Positions 43,951-52,169 of a stretch of DNA of 64,000 nt are shown here, piece after piece; the stretch's first letter is position 1, and the number at the start of each line of letters is the position of its first letter. Below the pieces are notes generated by a model that had not been told where the DNA came from, searched no databases, and worked only from the letters and a program-made list of their open reading frames with translations. A program made the position numbers and the translations under genes. Location of the stretch: contig NZ_VRLS01000037.1 in the NCBI RefSeq assembly GCF_008017825.1, forward strand, positions 1 through 64,000. Reading direction: 5' to 3'. Source of the stretch: Mesonia sp008017825. Lineage in GTDB: Bacteria; Bacteroidota; Bacteroidia; Flavobacteriales; Flavobacteriaceae.

Positions 43951-44718
43951 TTAAGATGAGATGCTTTCTTCTATTCCGTCCCAGAGCATAATTCTGTGTT
44001 GTAAAGACTCTATCGAGATGGTTTCGGCTTCTTTCCATTTTTGCTCATCGTTTTCACAAAGCTCTTTGACCATTTGCAAAGCCATAGGTCCGTGTTCATC
44101 CTCATCCAATTCAATATGCCGATCAAAATAGTACTTAAATAAACTAAGGTCCTGCTCTGGGAAATTACGTTGTACTTTTTCGATAATAGAAGTAAACATT
44201 GCTGGGATTAGATTTTCTCTTCCAAAAGTAAAGGCGGCAGCAACTAAATGTGGTTTTCTGCTATAGATCACATCGAAGCTAAATTTTAAAAATTTTTTAA
44301 TGCTTGCAGGAATATCACTCGATGCAATGACTAAATAGATATCGGTACCATGCTGAATATGATCTACAAAATTGTGGATAGCTTCTGTATTGGCTTCACT
44401 TTTTTGCATCGCATCCAAATACATTTCATAGTGACTTTGTCTTTTTCCGTCAAGGTTAATATCGGTTTCTTCTGCTAATACAATTTCGTTAATAAGGTAT
44501 CGAAGTTCAGGATTGCCAACGGGGTACCAGGGAAAAGAAGTATGTGTTAAACTAGATTGTAAAGATTTTAATAAAGACATAAAATCCCATACAGCAAAAA
44601 CGTGATGCTCCATAAAAACTTGCAGGTCTTTAGGCGTTTTAATCTTTTCGTATAAAGTATGTTCTAGCAATTGCTTTTTATAAGGTTCTATTGCTGATTC
44701 TATATGCGCTAAATTCAT
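43951..44718 (-). CDS. DUF3050 protein (haem-oxygenase-like fold)
   Basis: A 255-residue all-helical protein. Conserved elements are IKTPKDLQVFMEHHVFAVWDFM near the N-terminus with two adjacent His, LINEIVLAEETD in the middle, and YYFDRHIELDEDEHGPMAL in the C-terminal third. The spacing of Glu and His residues matches haem-oxygenase-like or di-iron oxygenase-like folds such as DUF3050. The activity is unknown. A di-iron oxidase role would fit its proximity to the ferredoxin operon, but that is an inference and the genes are convergent. Confidence 0.82.
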   Translation of the reverse strand: MNLAHIESAIEPYKKQLLEHTLYEKIKTPKDLQVFMEHHVFAVWDFMSLLKSLQSSLTHTSFPWYPVGNPELRYLINEIVLAEETDINLDGKRQSHYEMYLDAMQKSEANTEAIHNFVDHIQHGTDIYLVIASSDIPASIKKFLKFSFDVIYSRKPHLVAAAFTFGRENLIPAMFTSIIEKVQRNFPEQDLSLFKYYFDRHIELDEDEHGPMALQMVKELCENDEQKWKEAETISIESLQHRIMLWDGIEESISS

Positions 44719-44819
44719 ATCAATTTTTTTTTCAAAATTACAGCGAATTAAGCGTATTTACAATGTGTTATTTAACTTTCCAAAAGAAAAAGCTGTACGG
44801 TTTTTGTTGATAATAATAT

Positions 44820-44981
44820 ATGATTGGAATTCTTATTTTTTATTCTCAAAGATCAATAGATTTTCTTCAAGTAGATGGAGTAGTTTCTGCTACTTCAAAG
44901 CCTTTGAAGAAAAAGTGTTGTGATAAATATATAAAAAAGGGCAAGCGTTGTAAACGTTGCCCTTGTGATGATCTTCTCTAA
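44820..44981 (+). CDS. Small Cys-rich protein (53 aa)
   Basis: An open frame from ATG 44820 to TAA 44979-44981. The C-terminal half reads KPLKKKCCDKYIKKGK followed by RCKRCPCDDLL. It has five Cys in a CC-x10-C-x2-C-x-C arrangement embedded in Lys/Arg, a pattern suited to metal binding. I recall similar short proteins in other flavobacteria, but could not check this. The N-terminal 28 residues are unremarkable and the true start may be later. The 3' half overlaps the terminator hairpin of the opposing acyl-CoA dehydrogenase gene. Confidence 0.55.
   Translation: MIGILIFYSQRSIDFLQVDGVVSATSKPLKKKCCDKYIKKGKRCKRCPCDDLL
44933..44963 (-). terminator. Terminator of the acyl-CoA dehydrogenase gene
   Basis: On the minus strand, AGGGCAA + CGTT arms (44938-44944, 44946-44949 with 44953-44963, one bulged base) form an 11-bp stem followed by a run of six T. 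It lies inside the small plus-strand ORF. Confidence 0.8.
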
Positions 44982-44988
44982 GTATTTC

Positions 44989-46167
44989 CTATTTAAATGC
45001 AGAAATACCGGTTACATCTAATCCTGTAATTAATAAATGGATATCGTGTGTTCCTTCATAGGTAATTACACTTTCTAAATTCATCATATGGCGCATAATG
45101 CTGTACTCTCCACTAATTCCCATTCCGCCTAACATTTGTCTAGCTTCACGAGCAATGGTAATCGCCATATCTACATTATTTCTTTTAGCCATTGAGATTT
45201 GTGCGCTTGTGGCTTTATTTTCATTTTTTAACTGACCTAGGCGTAAAGCTAACAATTGAGCTTTGGTGATTTCGGTAATCATTTCAGCAAGCTTTTTTTG
45301 CTGTAGCTGAAAACCAGCAATTGGTTTGCCAAATTGAATACGTTCTTTTGCATAGCGTAAAGCCGTATCATAACAATCCATCGCTGCTCCAATAGCTCCC
45401 CAGGCAATTCCGTAACGCGCAGAATCTAAACAACCTAATGGCGCTCCTAGTCCGCTTTTGTTGGGTAATAAATTCTCTTTAGGAACTTTTACATCCTGAA
45501 AAATCAGCTCTCCCGTAGCAGAAGCTCTTAAAGACCATTTGTTATGAGTCTCTGGGGTCGAAAATCCTTCCATCCCACGTTCTACGATAAGACCGTGTAT
45601 TCTTCCTTCTTCATTTTTTGCCCACACTACGGCAACGTCACAAAAAGGAGAATTAGAAATCCACATTTTAGCTCCGTTTAATAAATAATGATCGCCTTTA
45701 TCTTTAAAATTGGTAGTCATTCCACCCGGATTAGAACCATGATCGGGTTCGGTTAAACCGAAGCTTCCCATAAATTCTCCCGTAGCTAATTTGGGTAAGT
45801 ATTTTTTACGTTGTTCTTCGGTACCATATTTCCAGATAGGATACATGACTAACGAAGATTGTACAGAAGCTGTAGAACGAACACCACTATCGCCACGCTC
45901 AATTTCTTGCATAATTAAACCATAAGAGATTTGATCTAATCCTGCACCACCATATTCTGCAGGAATATAAGGACCAAAGGCGCCAATTTCGGCAAGACCG
46001 CCAATAATAGATTTAGGGAATTCTGCTTTTTGAGCAGCTTCCTCAATAATTGGAGAAACCTCTTTTTTTACCCAATCGCGGGCAGCGTTTCTCACCATAA
46101 GGTGTTCTTCGGTTAATAAATCGTCTATATTGTAATAGTCTGGGGCTTGAAATAAATCAGGTTTCAT
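44989..46167 (-). CDS. Acyl-CoA dehydrogenase, glutaryl-CoA dehydrogenase type
   Basis: A 392-residue flavoenzyme oxidising an acyl-CoA thioester. FAD/substrate motifs are GSFGLTEPDHGSNPGG and WISNSPFCDVAVVWA. The C-terminal domain holds ERIQFGKPIAGFQLQQKKLAEM and the catalytic Glu in ITYEGTHDIHLLI. The position of this Glu and the overall sequence are closest to glutaryl-CoA dehydrogenase (lysine/tryptophan breakdown). A related branched or short-chain dehydrogenase cannot be excluded. Its electron acceptor (ETF) genes are not in the window. It is a single gene. Confidence 0.9.
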   Translation of the reverse strand: MKPDLFQAPDYYNIDDLLTEEHLMVRNAARDWVKKEVSPIIEEAAQKAEFPKSIIGGLAEIGAFGPYIPAEYGGAGLDQISYGLIMQEIERGDSGVRSTASVQSSLVMYPIWKYGTEEQRKKYLPKLATGEFMGSFGLTEPDHGSNPGGMTTNFKDKGDHYLLNGAKMWISNSPFCDVAVVWAKNEEGRIHGLIVERGMEGFSTPETHNKWSLRASATGELIFQDVKVPKENLLPNKSGLGAPLGCLDSARYGIAWGAIGAAMDCYDTALRYAKERIQFGKPIAGFQLQQKKLAEMITEITKAQLLALRLGQLKNENKATSAQISMAKRNNVDMAITIAREARQMLGGMGISGEYSIMRHMMNLESVITYEGTHDIHLLITGLDVTGISAFK

Positions 46168-46325
46168 CTATATTAGGTTCTATTGTTAAAAATCTTAAGG
46201 GTAAAGTTAACGAATGAGGTGTTAGTCGCCAATTTTATAAGTAATAATTTTTTATCATAAAATTTATATACGATCTTTTTATTTTCTATATAAATTTAAA
46301 GGATTCTTCTTGTAATATATAACTA

Positions 46326-47924
46326 ATGAAAAATTACCATATTATATACATTTTCTTCTGTCTATGCTTTTTGACAAGTTGCAAAAACAATCAAAAAAGC
46401 CAATCAAAAGAATTTCATAAAAAAGAAGATAGAGTTTTAAAAGATACTAGGGTTACTGATATAGTTTGGACTTCTGATTCAGCAAGTTTTGAAAAAATAG
46501 AATATATTCAAGTCACTAATTATGGATATTTCTATGGGGTAGATCCAGATGAGAAAACAAGTAAGTATACGGGCTTAAGAAAAGAAAATTCTAAACTTAT
46601 TATTCCAAAAATAAGCGAACCTCAAGTGCTTGAAATTCGTAGTGGAATTAAATTAAAGGAGGGTATAAAAGTTTTCAATACTCGAGTTCTTGCAAGTCCA
46701 GGTGACAGTCTCAATTTTATCGTCGATGGAAGTAATATTAAATTTGAAGGAAAAAATGCAGCAAATTATAATTTCTTCTCCGAATTAGATCCTGGTAATT
46801 TGGCTTGGTCTAAAGTGGGTTATCAAAACGATTTAATAAATTATAAAAACCGAGCAAAAAACCTCTACAATTCCCGAAAAGTCTTTTTTGAAAATTATAT
46901 TCAGCAGAATCCCCAGGTTTCAAAGGAATTTGTCAAAGAAGTAGAAGAAGAACTCTATTTTGAGTATTTGTATAATTTATTGTCACCAAGATCTAAGTGG
47001 GACCCTGTAAATAGGTTGTACGTGAACACGATGCAAGGATTAACTTCAATTATTGAAAAAAATGAAAACTCCACAGAAGCGCCATTTAATTTAGAAACTT
47101 ATTTGGATGACATTCAATTAAAAGATTTTGATCAACCAGATCTTGTGGGAAATGATTATTATCAACGTAGTTTGGAAGCCGTTATCCGGAGTTATTTTTC
47201 AGGAAATAAATCTTCTAATTATACCATCGAAAATTTTAAGAAAGAACGTCAATATATAGAAGATAATATCGATAATCCTTTGATGACTAATTTACAAGGA
47301 AAGTTGATTAGGCGTTATTATTATAGTGGTGGTTTTGGGAGGGGAAGTGTAGAGAAGGAGTTTCTGCAAAAGCAAATTTCAGCCTATAGAGAAAAAAAAC
47401 TAACTGCTTCTCAAAAAATGGCTATGAGTGAAATTGAAAATAAACTGCAAAGTAGTAGCTCACAAATCCCTTCTTCTTTCTTAGAAGAAAAAATAATTAG
47501 TTTTTCCACAGGTGATACTATGACCTTAAAAACGGTATTAACAGAAAAGCAATTTAGTATTTTATATTTTGATAGGTTTTTACCTAATGAGGATATAGAT
47601 ATGCAAAAAGGAAATTTATCTCGTAAGAAATTAGAAAAATCCCAAGAGGTGCAATTCATATATATAAATTTAAATAAGTCAATTTCCACTTGGGAAAAAA
47701 GAGCGCAATTATATGAAGAGGAACTCGGTGTTCAAAATCAATATAGACTATTAAATATAGGTGATTCTAAATTGTTAAGGTTTTTAAAAGTAAGAACGCA
47801 ACAAGTTCTTCATTTTCCCTCACTTTCTTTGATTGATAGAGATGGTAATTTATTGAGAAACGATTTGCCGTTACCTTCAACAGGTGTTCCTTTTGAAAGA
47901 TCTGTTGAAAACGCTTGGGAATAA
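46326..47924 (+). CDS. Lipoprotein with C-terminal thioredoxin-like domain
   Basis: A 532-residue exported protein with lipoprotein signal ending LTSC (Cys19). Residues ~40-130 look like the DUF4369-type beta domain found ahead of TlpA-like thioredoxins in Bacteroidetes. Residues ~150-370 are helical. Residues ~390-532 have thioredoxin-like strands (LTEKQFSILYFDRF, VQFIYINL, FPSLSLIDRDGNLL). The active-site position reads FDRFLPNED, so no redox cysteines are present. The role is unknown. It stands alone between the divergent acyl-CoA dehydrogenase and the DEAD helicase. Confidence 0.75.
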   Translation: MKNYHIIYIFFCLCFLTSCKNNQKSQSKEFHKKEDRVLKDTRVTDIVWTSDSASFEKIEYIQVTNYGYFYGVDPDEKTSKYTGLRKENSKLIIPKISEPQVLEIRSGIKLKEGIKVFNTRVLASPGDSLNFIVDGSNIKFEGKNAANYNFFSELDPGNLAWSKVGYQNDLINYKNRAKNLYNSRKVFFENYIQQNPQVSKEFVKEVEEELYFEYLYNLLSPRSKWDPVNRLYVNTMQGLTSIIEKNENSTEAPFNLETYLDDIQLKDFDQPDLVGNDYYQRSLEAVIRSYFSGNKSSNYTIENFKKERQYIEDNIDNPLMTNLQGKLIRRYYYSGGFGRGSVEKEFLQKQISAYREKKLTASQKMAMSEIENKLQSSSSQIPSSFLEEKIISFSTGDTMTLKTVLTEKQFSILYFDRFLPNEDIDMQKGNLSRKKLEKSQEVQFIYINLNKSISTWEKRAQLYEEELGVQNQYRLLNIGDSKLLRFLKVRTQQVLHFPSLSLIDRDGNLLRNDLPLPSTGVPFERSVENAWE

Positions 47925-47996
47925 ACAATCTTTTATTCAAAATTAATGTTTATAACAGGATATCTCGAAGAGAATATAAAATCCCTAAAATAAGCG

Positions 47997-48004
47997 TACC
48001 TTTG
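47997..48004 (+). promoter_or_regulatory. Putative -7 promoter element of the DEAD helicase gene
   Basis: TACCTTTG matches TAnnTTTG, 16 bases before the ATG at 48021. Confidence 0.5.
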
Positions 48005-48020
48005 CGGCTTATAACAAGAT

Positions 48021-49256
48021 ATGACATTTAAAGAATTGGGCGTTATTGAGCCCATATTAAAGGCGTTAGCCGAAAAAGGATATACACAACCTACACCTAT
48101 TCAAGCACAGGCGATCCCTGTTTTATTAAAAGGAAAAGACTTGTTGGGGTCAGCACAGACAGGTACTGGAAAAACAGCAGCTTTTACCATTCCTATTTTA
48201 CAGCATTTGGCAGAAGGTGTGCCGCCTAAAAAACAAAGAAAAATACAAGCGCTTATCATCACTCCAACACGAGAATTAGCAATTCAAATTGATGATAATA
48301 TACGAGCTTATGCTCAGCATACCGATATTCGAAGCACCGTTATTTTTGGAGGTGTAAAGCAAGAATCACAGGTAAAAACCTTAAAAAGAGGGGTAGATGT
48401 ACTTACAGCAACTCCTGGGAGGTTACTCGATTTGATTAATCAAGGATTTATTTCCTTAAAAAATGTAAATCATTTTGTGCTCGATGAAGCCGACCAGATG
48501 TTGGATATGGGCTTTGTACACGACATTAAAAAGATCTTAAAAAAGTTACCTCAAGAAAGACAATCTTTATTTTTTTCGGCAACTATGCCTAAATCGATTA
48601 TTGAGCTTTCAAAACAAATTTTAGGAGATTTTGAACGTGTAAATATTGCGCCGCAACACACCACTGCCGAGCGAGTAGATCAAGCCATTTATTTTGTACC
48701 TAAGAAAAATAAAACGAAGTTGCTGGTTCACGTATTGAAAACAGAACCTTTTGAGACCGTTTTGGTGTTTTCTAGAACAAAACACGGAGCTAATAAAATT
48801 GTAAAGAAACTCAGTCAAGCTGGAATTCAATCTGCTGCGATTCATGGAAATAAATCGCAAAACCAACGTCAGAAGGTGTTGAATGAATTTAAAGATGGGA
48901 AAATCAATGTATTGGTAGCTACCGATATCGCTGCCCGCGGAATTGATGTTTCACAACTTTCATTAGTAGTACAATTTGATTTGCCTAACGTACCAGAAAC
49001 CTATGTACATAGAATAGGAAGAACAGGCCGGGCGAAAGCAAGTGGAAATGCAATTGCTTTTAGTGATAAAGATGAGCGTCCGTACTTAAAATCCATCGAG
49101 AAACTTATAGATCAGCGTTTACCTGTGGTTAAACATGAGTTTAATGAAGTAGTGGTAGAAGAAGGGGATTCAAGCTCAGCTAAACCTCCAAAAAAATCCT
49201 ATAAACCTAATTCTCGAAGAAATTCAAATTCTAGGAACAAGAAAAAATCAAATTAA
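48021..49256 (+). CDS. DEAD-box RNA helicase (RhlE-like)
   Basis: A 411-residue ATP-dependent RNA helicase. Motifs in order are Q motif GYTQPTPIQAQAIP (~20-33), Walker A AQTGTGKT (~46-53), PTRELA, TPGRLLD, DEAD in FVLDEADQMLDMGF (~149-162), SAT, the second RecA domain with VFSRTKHGANKI, ATDIAARGIDV and HRIGRTGRA. The C-terminal ~25 residues are a basic Ser/Asn/Lys/Arg tail typical for RNA-binding extensions. The likely roles are ribosome assembly and cold-stress RNA remodelling. The gene ends in a 4-base overlap with the convergent trmN6. Confidence 0.94.
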   Translation: MTFKELGVIEPILKALAEKGYTQPTPIQAQAIPVLLKGKDLLGSAQTGTGKTAAFTIPILQHLAEGVPPKKQRKIQALIITPTRELAIQIDDNIRAYAQHTDIRSTVIFGGVKQESQVKTLKRGVDVLTATPGRLLDLINQGFISLKNVNHFVLDEADQMLDMGFVHDIKKILKKLPQERQSLFFSATMPKSIIELSKQILGDFERVNIAPQHTTAERVDQAIYFVPKKNKTKLLVHVLKTEPFETVLVFSRTKHGANKIVKKLSQAGIQSAAIHGNKSQNQRQKVLNEFKDGKINVLVATDIAARGIDVSQLSLVVQFDLPNVPETYVHRIGRTGRAKASGNAIAFSDKDERPYLKSIEKLIDQRLPVVKHEFNEVVVEEGDSSSAKPPKKSYKPNSRRNSNSRNKKKSN

Positions 49257-49972
49257 AGTTTTAAGTAAAAGTCTTTAACTAAGTCGGTATAAGCTTCCGT
49301 GTAAACGTGTCTTTCTTTTTCAATAATGAGAGTTTGCTCTTCTATCGTTATTTTTTCAAAACCCAATTGGAGTAACACACGTTTTATGGGAGTGGTTTGG
49401 TTGCCTTTTACGTAGGTGACCCGCTGTAAATAAAGTTGGTTTTTACTGGCTAGTTGGATAAAATCCTCATATTCAGAAAAAGGAATTATAGTTTGAAAAG
49501 TTCCTTTTTTTGAAAGTAGTTGCGCGGTATTTTTTAAGAGATCTTCAAAAGGCAACGCATCATAAAAACGAGCCTTTTTTCGAGATTCAGGTGTTGTTTC
49601 TGCTAAAGAAGGTTCAAAGAATGGAGGGTTGCTAACGATTAAATCATAGGTTTCGTCCTCGAATTCTTCCGTAAATTCATCTAAATCGGCATGGTAACAA
49701 AATACACGATCTCCCCACGGACTGTTTTCAAAATTATCAACACATTGTTCGTAGGCGTCTTCGTCAATTTCTAAGGCATCGATCAATTCTGCCTGACTTC
49801 TTTGAGCAAGCATTAAGGCGATAACGCCTGTTCCTGCACCAATATCTAAGATAGAAAAAGTATGGTCATTAATTGCAGTCCAAGCACCTAGTAAAACCCC
49901 ATCGGTGCCAATTTTCATCGCGCAACGATCTTGTTCTATGATAAATTCTTTAAATTGGAAGGGTTTGGACAT
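49253..49972 (-). CDS. trmN6: tRNA1(Val) (adenine-N6)-methyltransferase
   Basis: A 239-residue SAM-dependent N6-adenine methyltransferase of the YfiC/TrmN6 type. It has the SAM loop ILDIGAGTGVIALMLAQR near residues 45-62 and the catalytic NPPF in YDLIVSNPPFFEPS. It methylates A37 of tRNA-Val in E. coli; the exact tRNA here is assumed. It lies downstream of rimM and rpsP on the same strand, 66 bases after rimM, an order common in flavobacteria. Confidence 0.9.
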   Translation of the reverse strand: MSKPFQFKEFIIEQDRCAMKIGTDGVLLGAWTAINDHTFSILDIGAGTGVIALMLAQRSQAELIDALEIDEDAYEQCVDNFENSPWGDRVFCYHADLDEFTEEFEDETYDLIVSNPPFFEPSLAETTPESRKKARFYDALPFEDLLKNTAQLLSKKGTFQTIIPFSEYEDFIQLASKNQLYLQRVTYVKGNQTTPIKRVLLQLGFEKITIEEQTLIIEKERHVYTEAYTDLVKDFYLKL

Positions 49973-50038
49973 AGTGTTTAGAAGTCAGTTTTATTTCTGC
50001 ATTGATCTTTTTACTCAATTCTAACCTCTCACTACTGC

Positions 50039-50563
50039 TTAAAGGTACATTTCAATCAAGCCTTCTGGAACGTCTAGATGTATAACTTTATTTTCTTTGT
50101 CAATTTTACTGATAAAATCATCATTTAAAGGAATAAGAATCTGTTTTCCTTGATGATCAATTTCAAATAGCGCTTGCGCTGTATTGGTATTAACACCAGT
50201 GAGCGTGCCAATTTTACCAAAATTTTTGTCTATAGATTGGTATCCAATAATTTCATGGTAATAAAATTGATCGGCTTCTAGAGCTGGCAATTGGTCTAAG
50301 GGAAGATAGACTTCTCTTTTAAGAAGATCTTCAGCATCTTCTTCGGTATCGATATCTTCAAATTTTACACGAAGAAGTTCACTTTTCTGTAAGGAAGATT
50401 TATCAATAAAAAATGGAACCAATTTTTTGCGGTATTCCACAAAAACTGATTCCATTTCTAAATAATGTTCGGGATCGTCGGTGTCTAATTTGATCAGCAA
50501 TTCACCCTTAAAGCTAAACTTACTAACGATTTTACCTAAATAGAAACAATCTTCTTTACGCAC
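50039..50563 (-). CDS. rimM: Ribosome maturation factor RimM
   Basis: A 174-residue 30S assembly factor that binds ribosomal protein S19 and helps process 16S rRNA. The N-terminal domain begins CFYLGKIVSKFSFKGELLIKL. The C-terminal PRC-barrel holds FYYHEIIGYQSI and ALFEIDHQGKQILIPLNDDFI. It follows rpsP by 15 bases, the classic S16-RimM arrangement. Confidence 0.95.
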   Translation of the reverse strand: MRKEDCFYLGKIVSKFSFKGELLIKLDTDDPEHYLEMESVFVEYRKKLVPFFIDKSSLQKSELLRVKFEDIDTEEDAEDLLKREVYLPLDQLPALEADQFYYHEIIGYQSIDKNFGKIGTLTGVNTNTAQALFEIDHQGKQILIPLNDDFISKIDKENKVIHLDVPEGLIEMYL

Positions 50564-50578
50564 GTCGTTAGGTTATTT

Positions 50579-51127
50579 TTAAGCTTCTTTTTCTTCTTCA
50601 GTTGCATCAGCACTAGCTTCAGCTTCTTCAGTTTTTGCTTCATTTTCAGCAGCAGCGGCAGCTAGAGCTTCAGCTTCAGCAGCTTTTGCATCAGCTTCAC
50701 GCTTGTCATTAACTTCTTTTTCAGCAGCTAATGCTTTGTCTTTAGCTTCTTGATCTGCTTTAGAAAGGTTTTCTTTCTTCGCATCAATTCTTCCAGACTT
50801 TTCTTCTACCCAAGCATTAAATTTCTCTTCTGCTTGTTCTTCAGTTAAAGCGCCTTTACGAACACCTCCAGCTAAATGATTTTTTAATAAAACACCTTTG
50901 TAAGAAAGAATGTTTTTAGCAGTTGCTGTAGGCTGTGCTCCATTTTGAAGCCAGTTTACAGAACTATCTACATCTAACTCAATAGTTGCAGGGTTAGTGT
51001 TTGGATTGTAAATTCCTAATTTCTCTAAGTATTTACCATCTCTTTTTGAGCGCACATCTGCAGCTACGATCCAGTAAAAAGGTTTTCCTTTTTTACCGTG
51101 TCTTTGTAATCTTATTTTTACAGGCAT
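50579..51127 (-). CDS. rpsP: 30S ribosomal protein S16 with long C-terminal extension
   Basis: A 182-residue protein whose first ~80 residues are ribosomal protein S16 (MPVKIRLQRHGKKGKPFYW, KYLEKLGIYNPNT, NWLQNGAQPTATAKNIL). The ATG at 51127 is chosen because it gives the conserved N-terminus; the frame is open 20 codons further. S16 is normally 80-90 residues. Here a further ~70-residue tail, Ala/Glu/Lys-rich with long heptad-like runs, follows from about residue 110 and ends ATEEEKEA. Acidic tails on S16 are common in Bacteroidetes; their role is unknown. Confidence 0.95.
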   Translation of the reverse strand: MPVKIRLQRHGKKGKPFYWIVAADVRSKRDGKYLEKLGIYNPNTNPATIELDVDSSVNWLQNGAQPTATAKNILSYKGVLLKNHLAGGVRKGALTEEQAEEKFNAWVEEKSGRIDAKKENLSKADQEAKDKALAAEKEVNDKREADAKAAEAEALAAAAAENEAKTEEAEASADATEEEKEA

Positions 51128-51173
51128 AAAAATTAAATTTTGAGGTTCTCGACCTCGATTATTAATAATCTGG

Positions 51174-51181
51174 CAAAGATA
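51174..51181 (-). promoter_or_regulatory. Putative -7 promoter element of the rpsP operon
   Basis: On the minus strand TATCTTTG matches TAnnTTTG, 46 bases before the rpsP ATG. Confidence 0.5.
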
Positions 51182-51264
51182 CATCATATTTTTTTACTGT
51201 TAATAAAAAGATTATTATTTTTTCTTTTACATTTGTAACTATTATAACCAAATTTAACCTACCC

Positions 51265-51930
51265 ATGAAAAAAATCTTTTTAATTGCGCTGCTTGGTCTT
51301 TTTGTAATAAGTTGTGGAGACGATATTGAAACCAATACCCCTTCTATACAAGGAGAAGTAGAGGATATTTTCTTTAGATCTGGAAGTTCAACAGCAACGC
51401 TTAACGAAGATGGGTCGGTGACCTTAACGGGTAGTTCTTCAGATGAAGTGGTAACCTTAACAGCTTCTGCTTACGAAGAAGGGATTTACTCTTTTGGAGG
51501 TAGCGTAACCAATGAGGCTACTTTTGAGGACTTTAACGGAGTCTTATATTTAACCGGAGAAAACGGAGATGGAGAAATAGAGATTACTAGAATAGAAGGT
51601 GGAAGACTTTCGGGAGAATTTTATTTTAATGCCTTAGAGAATGGAGTAGGAGATACTATTAACTTTAGTAAAGGTTCTTTCTTTGATGTGCCTTTAACTA
51701 ACCCAGGAACTCCAAGTACTCCGGGCTCAGATTTAGATTGTGAAGAAGCTCAAAATATAAGATTAGCAGCTAAATTAGCTTATGATGATGTAGACCCTAA
51801 TAATACAGAGCAATTACAATTGGTGTGTAATGCGTATCGTAATGCGTTAGATCAAGAAATAGAAGCTTGTGGTGATGAAAGCGGAGATCTACAAGCTATT
51901 TTAGATACTTTAGGAAGTTGTGAAAGTTAA
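51265..51930 (+). CDS. Lipoprotein of unknown function (DUF6252-like)
   Basis: A 221-residue protein with a lipoprotein signal ending VISC (Cys17). Residues ~30-150 form a beta-rich domain (DIFFRSGSSTATLNEDGSVTLTGSS, FNGVLYLTGENGDGEIEITRIEGG, LSGEFYF) that resembles the DUF6252 group of Bacteroidetes lipoproteins. After a Pro/Gly/Thr linker, the last ~60 residues are helical with four Cys (DLDCEEAQNIR, LQLVCNAYR, IEACGDESG, GSCES) that may form two disulfides. No function is assigned. It is divergent from rpsP and separated from dnaE by two hairpins. Confidence 0.75.
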   Translation: MKKIFLIALLGLFVISCGDDIETNTPSIQGEVEDIFFRSGSSTATLNEDGSVTLTGSSSDEVVTLTASAYEEGIYSFGGSVTNEATFEDFNGVLYLTGENGDGEIEITRIEGGRLSGEFYFNALENGVGDTINFSKGSFFDVPLTNPGTPSTPGSDLDCEEAQNIRLAAKLAYDDVDPNNTEQLQLVCNAYRNALDQEIEACGDESGDLQAILDTLGSCES

Positions 51931-51953
51931 ACTGTTTTCAACGATCTCAAACA

Positions 51954-51984
51954 AAAAAAACTTTAGGAAACTAAAGTTTTTTTG
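51954..51984 (+). terminator. Terminator of the 51265-51930 lipoprotein gene
   Basis: A perfect 13-bp stem (AAAAAAACTTTAG at 51954-51966 with 51971-51983), GAAA tetraloop. The T-tract is part of the stem. Confidence 0.8.
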
Positions 51985-52059
51985 TTTGTGCACAATACTT
52001 TAAAAATAGTTACGTTATCTACAAACCTACAAGCAAAAACACATTTTGCCCCAAATTTT

Positions 52060-52092
52060 AAAGACTATTTTTTATAAATAGTCTTTTTTTTT
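52060..52092 (+). terminator. Second hairpin with T-tract before dnaE
   Basis: A perfect 11-bp stem (AAAGACTATTT at 52060-52070 with 52076-52086), 5-nt loop, followed by a T run. It lies 76 bases beyond the first terminator and 78 bases before dnaE. It is either a backup terminator or the end of a short transcript between the two hairpins. Confidence 0.6.
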
Positions 52093-52169
52093 GTTGATAA
52101 CTAAACTTTCCTAAACCTAAATGAATTCCTAATTTTATACGTTCAATAGTTGCAAAAAATTAGGCGTAC

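Noticed and set aside
50579..50800. The S16 tail as a frameshift artefact
   Set aside because: It keeps a biased, coherent Ala/Glu/Lys composition to a natural stop, and similar tails are known from Bacteroidetes S16 proteins.
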